64,000 bases of DNA from Mytilus californianus (taxonomy: Eukaryota; Mollusca; Bivalvia; Mytilida; Mytilidae). Below are positions 10,776-21,100 of this stretch, piece by piece (within the stretch, counting starts at the first letter, position 1; each line of letters starts with the position of its first letter). The position numbers were made by a program, and so were the translations under genes. The notes below the pieces were generated by a model. The model saw only the letters and a list, made by a program, of their open reading frames with translations, was not told the origin of the DNA and did no database searches. The DNA lies in contig NW_026262690.1 in the NCBI RefSeq assembly GCF_021869535.1, positions 61,822,995 through 61,886,994 of the forward strand. The letters run 5' to 3'.

Positions 10776-11529
10776 ATACGTTTGCATATAAACGAGAAGG
10801 GCCCCGAAGTCCTTACCTTGGTACTTTAAATGAAACACTTTGTAACATCATATGGAAAAAAAATATATATTTGATCTTAAATATTCAAATTGAGATAAAC
10901 TAGACCGCTTTTCTGTCTGCTTTTCGTTTTATAAATGTTGACAGCTACAAAAGTATGCTTTTTTACAAGATATTATGCATTTGTAAGGTCTTTTTCTTTT
11001 GAAAAACATTGACCAAAACCTTCGACCAGAATTAAATTGTTATAACAGATGTTTATTGGTCAGATACACATTCGTACAAAAAACTATGGTGGTCCATTTA
11101 TGTGGTCCATGTCGTTTGAAGCTTAAAAATAACAAAAAACAGTAAAACAATCAGTCGATATTATGATTTTCTTTTCAAAAGTGCACATTATGACTGTATA
11201 GTGATATCATATTACAATGCGTCAGAGCTTGTTGATTTGCATCTTTCAGATATTTTTACATAAAAGTCCTTTGACAAATAACATTATGATATTCTATTCA
11301 AAAGCATATTTTGCCAAATCATTTTAAAAAAACGAATAAAGATGTAAACTGCTAGATTCAGCCGAGATGAGAAAAAAATATCCTGTTGATCATTTGGTGG
11401 GGGGAAAAAATCAAACTTCACATTAGGACCAAATAAATATAGGTATGGCGAAATGGTTATCAGAACTGCTTAAGCTGACCATACGGTATGGGATTTTGTT
11501 CATTCTTGAAGGCTTTCCGGTAACTTATA

Positions 11530-12222
11530 GCTGGTGAACTGTTAGTCCCGAAGGTATCACCAGCCCAGTAGCCAGTACTGTGTTACTGACATGAAAATAC
11601 GGATATTGTAGATTGAAATTTGCTATTAATAAATTTTTGAAAACATTTTAAATTGGGGAATATATCTCCCACATGCGAAGCTCACATTCCTTGTCCGGAT
11701 TTGGTTATAATTTAGGTCCTTTTTGTTTTGATTAGCTCTTCCAACGATTTTTTTTTTAGGTTTCGAATTTTCAAATATTTCGGACTAGAGCATCACTGAA
11801 GATACATTAACTGTCGAAATGCGCATCTGGTGCATAAAAATTGGTTCCGTTAATGTTATTTCTACTACCACTGGGTCGATACCTCTGCTGGTGGACTGTT
11901 AGTCCCCGAAGGTATCACCAGCCCAGTAGCCAATTTTTTGTTATTGGCATGAAAATACGGATATTGTTAGATTAAAATTTGCTGATATAAAAATTTGGAA
12001 ATATTCTAAATTAAGGAATATATCTCCCTCATGCAAAGCTCTGATTCCTTGTCCTGATTTGTCTATACCTTAGTTTCCTTTTTATCAGCTCTTTTAACAT
12101 TTTTATTAGGTTTCGTGTTTTCAAAGTGTTTTGCCTCAAGCATCACTGGCATCACTGAATAGACATTTATTGTCGAAGTGTGCATCTTGTGCAGAAAAAT
12201 TTGTGCCGTTAATATTATAATT
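11530..12222 (+). repeat. Tandem dimer of a family D repeat (about 357-bp unit)
   Basis: Two head-to-tail units start at 11530 and 11887 with GCTGGTG(G/A)ACTGTTAGTCCC. The junction 'ggtatcaccagcccagtag' / 'cactgggtcgatacctctgc' is the reverse complement of the spacer in the family B array at 42.5 kb. Families B and D therefore share their ends and probably one mobilisation mechanism. A degraded copy occurs at about 49.2-49.6 kb. Confidence 0.75.
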
Positions 12223-12244
12223 TACATGTCCCTTTTGGTTATAA

Positions 12245-12472
12245 ATATAAAAATAAGAAGATGTGATATGATTGGCAATGAGACAACTCTCCACAAGAGA
12301 CCAAATGATACAAAAATTAACAACTAAAGGTCACCGTACGGCCTTCAACAATGAGCAAAGCCCATACCGCATAGTCAGCTATAAAAGGCCCCGAAATGAC
12401 AAATGTAAAACAATTCATACGAGAAAACTAACGGTCTCATTTATAAAGCACATCACATATTCAAGAGATTAA
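12245..12472 (+). repeat. Dispersed repeat family A, 5' part
   Basis: Contains 'aataagaagatgtgatatga', 'gcaatgagacaactctccac' and 'gtcaccgtacggccttcaac'. The 66-codon frame within it is part of the repeat and is not a gene. Confidence 0.75.
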
Positions 12473-12854
12473 TAAATACATTTCGCCTTTTAACTATTTA
12501 TGGTTTGATCGTTCCTGGTGAAGGAAAATCCAGAAAGATATTTCGAACGCACCAACTGTATTAGGTGTTGTTTTCATTTTCAGGTATAATTTAATGTAGT
12601 TACAATAAGTGGACTACAAACACGTTAAAACACCGAGTATAAGATAATGGAGTGGTACGGTGATCTGTGTCCTTCAAAGTCATATGATACGAGTTTCTTG
12701 AAATTATAATGTTAAGTTAATTATTGAACTAATGCATGTGTATATACTGAACTAAGTCCTATATGCACGATTTTAAAATTTTTCACGGATCAATAACATA
12801 TAATCGACAAAAAATATTTTAGTCAGTGAAAATTTGCTTGCTTAGAAACTTTTG

Positions 12855-13130
12855 TGTTTCACAGATGACAACGGATATGTTCTAATTGTTTATACTTACA
12901 TGAGCAACACGACGAGTGCCACATGTGGAGCAGGATCTGCTTACCCTTTCGGAGCACCTCCAGTTTTTGGTGGGGTTCCGTGTTGCTCATTTTTTTTAGT
13001 TTTCTAGGTTGTGTCTTGTGTACTGTTGTTTGTTTGTTGGTCTTTTTCTCTTTTAGCCATGGTGTTGTCAGTCTATGTTCGATTTATGAGTTTGAATGTC
13101 CTTTTGGTAACTTTCGCCTCTTTTATTGAC
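12855..13130 (+). mobile_element. 3' tail of a Penelope-like element
   Basis: The stretch from 'ttcacagatgacaacggata' to 'cttttggtaactttcgcctc' is the shared 3' tail that follows decayed reverse transcriptase coding sequence at 30.36-30.62 kb and 56.6-57.0 kb. Here only the tail remains, as expected of a 5'-truncated copy. Confidence 0.65.
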
Positions 13131-13534
13131 GAATTATAACGAACGTGACTTTAATAAATAATCATCACAGAATCATGGAGCTCGTGAAAAATAAGTTTAT
13201 TGTTAGACATGCAATAAAGCTATATATTTATATTTTTTTACATTTTCCATGCGTTTCTACTTGTTAATCAAACTTTGTCATAACAGTTGTTAAATTATTT
13301 CATGTATTAATTTTTATTCTTTCGGAATGAATTAACACTATCGAAACTCCACCTGCGTTTACCTTTTCTTAAATCACGGGTTTTCCCTCGAACTTGAGCT
13401 GTGCGGTTGAGGAGTTCTAATGAGATGTCCCGTGTTTAAGGTCACTGCATAAGGAATAAGAGTACGTTAAGACAATAATTCCTTTCTTAAGATTTTGATA
13501 AGATAAAGGTTTTTCTTTTATAAGAACGTTTATG

Positions 13535-13690
13535 TAAAAATGAGAATGAAAATGGGGAATGTGTCAAAGAGACAACAACCCGACCAAAGAGCAGAAAACA
13601 GCCGAAGGCCACTAATGGGTCTTTAACACAGCGAGAAAAATCCCGCACCCGGAGGCGGGCTTCAGCTGGCCCCTAAATAAAAATGTGAAC
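13535..13690 (-). repeat. 160-bp repeat shared with the 3' end of the intact RT element
   Basis: Near-identical to 60.88-61.02 kb (minus strand) and, in the opposite orientation, to 28.72-28.87 and 49.66-49.83 kb. Diagnostic words are 'gtgtcaaagagacaacaacc', 'cccgcacccggaggcg' and 'cttcagctggcccctaaa'. Confidence 0.7.
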
Positions 13691-13699
13691 TAGTTTATG

Positions 13700-14320
13700 T
13701 ACATGTTTTGTATATATTAAATATCCTTTTTTGGGTGTTAAATTTGAAGTATTATATGACTTTTAAGTGTGCACCTACCTTATAATGTTATTAGCAGTAT
13801 TTATTAAACTTGAATAATTTGATAACATCGATCCACAGTATAGAACCGAAAATTGTTGTTTTAAAAACGTTTCGAATTATTTCAAATCAATCTTGCAGTT
13901 TATAGATAAAAACGTATTTAATGCATTCATACAAAATATTGTGCGATCGTACATCTGTTTTATACAACAACAAAAAATGAATCCACCAAATTAAACGTTA
14001 CGTATTATTCCATACAATTTTCCAACAATGCACCTGAAGATTCCAATTAAGTTAACTGGTCAATCCAACATACCAGAGACCTGTACAATTCTTACTATCA
14101 TTTCAGTCAACAATTTTCATTATTATGTATTTGTTTTGATAATGCACATACAGAAAGATTTTTTATAATTCACCTTTTGACTTTAAAAATATATTTGCAT
14201 ATTATGATTTATATTTATGTTGCCCCCTTAACTTATTAAATTTCAGAAACATGCAGTAATTAAATTTCTTGATCGATATCTTTTACGTGGTGTTGAATGT
14301 TTATGATATACAATAAGAAC
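13700..14320. other. AT-rich stretch upstream of gene 2, nothing recognised
   Basis: No ORF or repeat family was recognised. It does not visibly share the 400-bp upstream block common to genes 1 and 3. Confidence 0.4.
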
Positions 14321-14329
14321 GATTTGTGG

Positions 14330-14402
14330 TATAAAAAGGAATGCATTTTTTTTAGTAAGTATTGGGTTTTTTTCATTGCTGTCCAACCGCCATATAGTAA
14401 AG
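14330..14402 (+). promoter_or_regulatory. Putative TATA box and non-coding exon 1 of gene 2
   Basis: GTGGTATAAAAAGG (TATA at 14330) is followed 66-73 nt later by an AAAG/GTAAGATA donor (exon end 14402). In gene 3 the distance from TATA to donor is 72 nt. The exon words TTCATTGCTGTCC and TAAAGGTAAGAT align with TTCATTGTAGTCC and TGAAGGTAAGAT of gene 3. The exon is therefore a diverged homologue of exon 1 in genes 1 and 3. It is inferred; no transcript was seen. Confidence 0.6.
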
Positions 14403-15217
14403 GTAAGATACATAATTTAAAATCGCTTGTTCGGTTATTGTATTATGTGACGAAGATTTTGGAGATTTTTATTATCAATATTTTATAAAAAAAATATTTA
14501 TCCTAAATTATTAATTAATTTAAATGGGTTTCAAACAAAACAAAAACAAAAGACTTTTTTGGGGGAAGTCTTCTTTTAAAGAACAACTGTTCAACAAATT
14601 TTTTGAACTGTTTTAAATATTTGCCGTTATACGGTGGCATGTCGTTATCATACGGTTAACAAATTTAGAAAAAAAGGTAATGTGTTGAAACAAATCCCTT
14701 ATGTAACAGTATTTTGTTAACATCGTAATTTCAAATTATCTTTCTGCTTACTTTGTATCTTACCATCTTAAGTCCATTTAAAGATGCTTATCAAATATAC
14801 ATAAAACAAACAATATTCCCATTCGATGCATATAACGGGTATTTCTAGAATTTCCTTCAATAGGTTTATCAAAAAAGTTAAATCACAAAAATACTGAACT
14901 CCGAGGAAAATTCAAAACGGAAAGTCCCTAATCGAATGGCAAAACGTTTGAACATTGAAAGGCGTATACATCAAAGAGCAAACCAACATAAACTAATAAA
15001 AGGCGTAAGAATATCCACATAAATCATTATATACCAAATGAGATTTATCTTACACCGTTTAAAAATATGTAATGATAGTAAAAAAAAATGCAATAAGTGA
15101 CTCATTAAATCAATCCTGATGCTTTACTTTTTTAGTATTGTGAACCATATTCATATATTCATAAATCGAAAATTACGAAAATAATTTTCAATTTTCCTTT
15201 CTTTTTCAGTATCGAAA

Positions 15218-18022
15218 ATGTGGTCGAATGGTTTTGTTCTTTTGTGTAGCTGCGCACTAGTATTAGTACAGGCGGCTAGAAGACCCAACTACAAGAGGAA
15301 AAATGGATATACTGGCTACACTGGATATAATGGTAACGTAGGATATAATGGGAATAATGGCGGAAACGGTTACAATGGCGGTAATGGATACAGTGTTGGT
15401 AACGGCTACAACGGTGGAAATGGATACAATGGAAATAATGGCGGAAACAACGGTGGAAATGGATACAATGGTGGTAATGGCTACAACGGTGGAAATGGAT
15501 ACAATGGAAATAATGGTGGCAATGGATACAATGGCGGTAATGGCTATAATGGCGGCAACGGATACACTGGTGGCAATGGATATAATGGGGGTAATGGAGG
15601 TAATGGTAGAGGCTGCGAATATCTTGACCTTGCTCCAATTGACTATCAAGTTGGAGGAAATGGTTACAGTGGAAACGGAGGAAATGGTAACCGTGGAAAC
15701 GGAGGAAATGGTTACAATGGCAACGAAGGAAATGGTTACAATGGCAACGGAGGAAATGGTTACAATGGGAATGGAAAATCATATGGCAGAAAAGTAAGTC
15801 ATTATTTTACCTTGATCAGAGACATTTATCTAAGAGATAATAGAATGGTTCGAATAACATTAACGTTACCAATTTTGCCGCACCAGATCATCATTTTTTT
15901 TCTTTAATCATATATCTCGATGCATTCTTAAAATTTGTTATGTTATTCTAGATGTTTAACATAAGGTATCTTAAGACAGAAGAGGTTTTATCCCATAGAG
16001 CGGACATGAATGTAGTAAAAAGAAACTCATCAAAAGTACCAAGCTTATAATTCTGTAAGCCAGACGCGCATTTCGTCGACAATAGACTCATCAGTGACGC
16101 TCGAATAAAAAAAAATATGAGGCCAAATAAAGTACAAAGTTTGAAGAGCATTAAGGACCAACAATTCCGAAAAGGTTTTGCCAAATACAGCTAAGGTAAC
16201 CTATTCCTGGGGTATACAATCCTTAGTTTTTCGAACAATTCAAAGTTTTAGTAATTTTCAGCATTTTACTTCATACATGTTGATTAATGTTTCATAAAAA
16301 AATCTATAACCTGTGACATATAGTTTTTACATCGCGATGACCTTGAGGTCATTCCGATGTATTGCTATCGCTTAGATTTCCATTATGTAAATTAGTTTTG
16401 GGTTTGTAACCGATCTATAAACATGATAAATATGCGCACATAAACGAGTGCAAAATAACATTCCTTATCGTTTGATATAAATACATCTCTTCAATGAATA
16501 CTGATAAAAATATTTTTGTTTACAACATAAATTAATAATATGAAAATGTTTTGTAGTTGGATATATATATATATATAAGTAAAAAATCATTGATAATATC
16601 AATGAACACGTACCGAAAAATTGTGTTAAAGCATGCGGTAGAATATCTCAAAGAACGTTTTGCGACAATACCGGCAAGGACCGGTAACTCTGTAATTGTT
16701 TTTGCGGGAAAATATGAATGCCTTCTCGTATCCAATCTTAGAAAAATCGAATTTTTACAGAAAAGTGTCCACCATGCACTTGCATTGCACTTTTATTAGA
16801 ATAGTAGAATAGAATGATATACAAATGGATGCAAATCATATATATATGTAACTGTTATTTTAATATAATATATAACAACAAATCAGTGTATACTGATTTG
16901 TATCACTACAATATAATAGTTCAGGAACTTGTGGTCATCCGATGTTCAGTACTTCAGTACTTTGATTGAACTTGTTGACACACTAATGTATGATAGTTTT
17001 TAATTGGTTTGAGTGTTTGTTTTTCCAAGTAGTAAAGAAGTAATTATACGAAATTAACTGTTATCACAGATATGTTTTTTATTTGTTTTCAGTCGTACGG
17101 AAAATACCGAAAAGTAAGTATAAATTTTCTTTTTTAAGTTTTTATTCTATGACCTATGGCTGAAGTTTTGTATCTGTGCTTGACACTCTTGACTAGAAAC
17201 CAAATACAAAATAACAAAAAAAATATAAAAGACAAACTGAAAAAAATACCATGTTATATGAGAAAGGGTGATGTAGAAGAGGGACGAAAGATACCAGAGG
17301 GACAGTCAAACTCATAGATCGAAAACAAACTGACAACGCCATGGCCAAAAATAAAAGACAAACAGACAAATAATAGTACAGATGACACAACATAGAAAAA
17401 GACTAAGCAACACGAACCCCACCAAAAACTGGGGGTGATCTCAGGTGCTCCGGAAGGGTAAGCAGATCCTGCTCCACATGTGGCACCCGTCGTGTTGCTT
17501 ATGTTATTACAAATCCGGTAAATAGTCTAATTCGGTAGGTCACATTCGTGAAAAGGGAAGGGTATTGTAGTTACGACATAAGGAACATATCCGATATCAT
17601 CTGTGAAACGGTTATTCCATAACGGTCAACCAACTCGTGATGGCGTCCGTAAAATTTTCGAAGAGATGATTTCAACTTTACCATTTGGAACTCTTGGTTT
17701 AATAGCTTCCTTGTGAGCAGCAATCCTCTATCAAGGAAATCATGATAGGAAATACAAGCCCGGGAATATCGTATCAATTGGGAGATATATACTCCGTATG
17801 CAGGCGCTGCTGGAATGTTGCTACGTAGGGTATACGTCACTAGAGAATCAAACCAACAACAAAAAGCGCCAATAGAAAATTAACATGTTAATATAAGTTT
17901 CTTTTCATTTCTTTTGATTATTTTATTGCGATAGAGACGAGAGTGGTTACACAATACAAATAATGTAATCATTCCTTTTCCCGTTATATAATTTTTTTTT
18001 GTCGTTTTAGGGTGGTTACTAA
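15218..18022 (+). CDS. Gene 2: longest Asn/Gly/Tyr-rich secreted repeat protein, with a lone cysteine
   Basis: Coding exons are 15218-15793, 17093-17113 and 18011-18022, giving a predicted 202-residue precursor. Exon 2 starts at 15210 after CTTTTTCAG. Residues 1-19 form a signal peptide ending VQA. The mature chain has a basic start (ARRPNYKRK), about 100 residues of GNGYNGG-type repeats, then [14 protein letters not shown] with the only mature cysteine at residue 133, a second GNGYNGNGG block, and the C-terminus KSYGRK-SYGKYRK-GGY. Reading through the exon 2 donor would add a tail without repeats, which is why the spliced model is preferred. A polyadenylation signal AATAAA lies at 18098-18103. 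Intron 2 holds a family B repeat (about 16.02-16.27 kb), and intron 3 holds a minus-strand Penelope-like remnant. The repeats are not collagenous: glycine is not at every third residue. The likely role is structural, in the byssal thread matrix or shell; this is inferred from composition. Confidence 0.85.
16022..16265 (+). repeat. Family B repeat in intron 2 of gene 2
   Basis: Words 'gccagacgcgcatttcgtc', 'agactcatcagtgacgctcg' and 'ttgccaaatacagctaagg' match the 365-bp units at 42.2-43.2 kb. Confidence 0.75.
17093..17113 (+). other. 21-nt microexon of gene 2 (SYGKYRK)
   Basis: Bounded by TTTTCAG and GTAAGTA. Phase 0, encoding Ser-Tyr-Gly-Lys-Tyr-Arg-Lys. It occupies the same position as the microexons of genes 1 and 3. 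Confidence 0.8.
17240..17840 (-). pseudogene. 5'-truncated Penelope-like copy in intron 3 of gene 2
   Basis: The minus strand encodes the last 80-90 residues of a reverse transcriptase (17840-17571), with [31 protein letters not shown] and [14 protein letters not shown] blocks, followed by the family's 3' tail to about 17240. No catalytic motif remains. A near-identical copy lies at 26.92-27.40 kb. Confidence 0.7.
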
Positions 18023-18127
18023 GGAACATGTCAACAATATGCAACCAGATCCTCAACGAATAATTTAAGTTTATTCGGAATTTTATGTATATATTATAAT
18101 AAATTTTGCATCGTAAGTACTTTGTTA

Positions 18128-21100
18128 TTTGTTAGTGACCTATTTATCTCTTTATCTCCCTAAACTACCACATGACATATAGATATACATATACGGAATT
18201 GAAATTGAAAACTCTTGCTTAGCAAAACATCAATAAAATAAAACACTATGGGTCCTAAAGGGAATCATTATTATGGAATAAAGCTCTACTTTTATGTTTA
18301 CGTTTTTGAATTAGATAAAATACTGCTGCTTAATGAGACATTAACAACAAAAACAATTAAGGATGAAATGATAAGATGGTTAGTATCTAATTTTATATTT
18401 TACATGCTTCTTTTATGCGGTATCAAAATATTAAGTTCTTTTAACAGATTTTGACTATGTTTTCAGGCATACTTTTTTTATATTTTACTATTCGAACAAG
18501 TGTGGACACAGATCAGTGTGGATAGTATGATTGGATGTTTGACAGTGTTTTATATGACAAAAGGAGTTCTATGTTTTATGTTTTCTATGTATTAACTGTG
18601 TTGCACAATGACAACCAACATGAGCATTAGGGGTGTTGTTTATGTAATATTTAGTTTTTTATGTTCAACACGGGCATGGAAGAGATACTAATTGCATTAA
18701 TTACCAAATGATTATGATAGAATATATATGTTCCACATCTTTGATTTTGGATACATTTTGTAGCTAGGAGAGGAACACATAATAGGTTAAATTTTTTCTT
18801 AATGTGATTTTTTTATATGGGAGATGGTATCTGAGAATATGTATTTGCTTACTATTTGTATGGTTCTATTTATATTACTTTGTGGGGGATTGTCAGTATC
18901 ATAAGTAAAAGATTTCGGTTAAATGTGGAAATTGTTTCTCAGTTTAGAAGACATTTAATGTTTTTTAGTAATGACAATGCCTGACATGATGATTGGGGCT
19001 AGATGAGCTAGAAAGTGAATTTCTGTGTTATTTTTTATTAATTCTTTGAAAATATCTCCTCCAAAGCTGGTCAAAGCATAAAAAAGTTTTGACCAGTATG
19101 AAAATGATATCAACAAAAGAATCTTTGTGAGCATGCTTCAAAGACTCATAACTAACTACAGAAGTCATATGATAAAATGTCAAGTGGATATTATGAACAT
19201 CTACTTAATATGTCTAAATATCTAAAAAGTTTTAGTATTCAATATGAAAAAGCTATTGCAAAAGTATTCTCTTTTCAGTTTTTTTTGTTATATGGATACA
19301 AATATAAGTGATACCAATACAGTAAGGCAGTTTTGTTATGGTATGAAAGTGTAGTAATTAACATTTACTGTTAATTCACACAAATTAAGAAATAAACAAA
19401 TGAATGATAAATGTTGAACATGTACAATGGAATATATTTTAGAAATCAATTAGGCCAGATAGGCCTTATAAATTTTGGTCTTTTTCTTAACATACTGAAT
19501 GACCATTTACACTCAGGACTGAGTCGCCAGTAGGCAGTACAGATGTAAAAAAATAAACTGTAATAAAAGAACCTAGCATCATATTGCTAGTAGCGCCAGT
19601 AGCATTGTTTGGTGAATTTGTGCTTTTTTTTTTTTAGTTTGACAAATGGACAAAAAATGTTTGGTTCAAATCTAAATAAAATGCTTTCATCTCCCTATTA
19701 CTTACATTGTACATAGAATGGATACTACTTTGACAATTCCTTGTACATGAGAGTTGTCTGTCAAATCTTTATTTCACAAAGAATGAATTGCATAACAATG
19801 AACTGAGCTCAAAGCAAAGCACTTTAATAATACACTTAGACAATGAGCTCAATCCAGTGATATACTTTGTACTACAGGTCCTTCATGAACATCCTACTGG
19901 CCAAAACCATATCTCACAAACATGCCATACTACATGGTTGGATCAGAAGTCCTGAAAAAGACATGAACTTTATTAACATATTTTAAGTATATACACCGGT
20001 TAAAACTTTAACAAATTTGTGGTAAAATCATTCAGTATCTAGCAACTATCAATCGCTTCATGCACAAATTGATATAGGTTGAGTACCACTCTGTCAGAAA
20101 TAAGAACATACCTCCACCTAATTTTAGTTAACTGATGAAGAAACATTCAAAACTATAAAATGTTACATGTATCTAATAGACTAGCTGCAATGAAATCCCA
20201 GTTTTCTAAAATGGTAGGTGGAACCTAAAACTCAAAAGATTTTAAACTATGCATTTTAAATATTGCAAATATACATGCAATAATAATAATTCTCAAAAAT
20301 TCGCTATATTTTTCCTTATTTTGTCTTTTGTTCGAGACTGTATATTGACCTCTAGATGTCTTTCAATAACATCCAATTTGGTGTGGGTTGATGTTTGATT
20401 GTTGTACATGTTATATATCGACGTGGGATTTGTTTATATAAATTAGGCGTGAAATAATTTTGGTTAACTGAAATCCTTTAACTTACTTCCAAATTAATGT
20501 TAATACTGAGGGAAAAAATTACATTGCTAAATAACCACTTTAAAACACATGCAAACTTTTTGAGAGGAAGTCATAATGCATGTAACATCTATTAGATCTT
20601 TTTTTAAACCATTCTAAACTACTGATAAGTGATAAAGTTTGTTAACTGTTACTTACCTTCAAAAAGGGGGTTGCATTCACTTTACTACATATACATATAA
20701 ATATAATCAACAATACTGAGTGCAACACCTAGGATAAATAGAGGATTGTTTTGTAAGAATAGTTGCTGAAATAAGCAGGCAATATTCAAAGTAGAAAAAA
20801 AAATATTACAGGACTGTGTTTCAAAGTAATAAGCTAGCATTGTGCAGGGCTCACGTTACCATGCTACTGGGGCGACAAAGTCGCTTTCCCGGTCGCCACT
20901 TCGCTTTGACCGACCTTCAAAAGTGAAATCTAGTACTATTCGAAATATTACGAATTAATGTTTTATTGTAAATGCTTTTCGTTGTATCTTTCATGTAGTT
21001 AATAATCGTCTTATCTGTAGATCAACTGATAACGTCCTATTCCGGATTATGTCATTTGACTAAGTGTCGATGCACATGTCGGGTGATGCATGAAAAGCAG

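Noticed and set aside
15218-15793. Collagen or silk-fibroin assignment for the Gly-rich repeats
   Set aside because: Glycine is not at every third position, there are no Gly-Ala blocks, and Asn and Tyr dominate the rest.
15263-15797. Long antisense and frame-shifted ORFs across exon 2 of gene 2 (Ile/Ser/Val-rich and His-rich on the minus strand; Met/Thr-rich on the plus strand)
   Set aside because: They arise from the low-complexity codon repeat of the real frame, as do the minus-strand Leu/Pro-rich frame over exon 2 of gene 3 and the His-rich frame over gene 1. They have no signal peptide or splice support.
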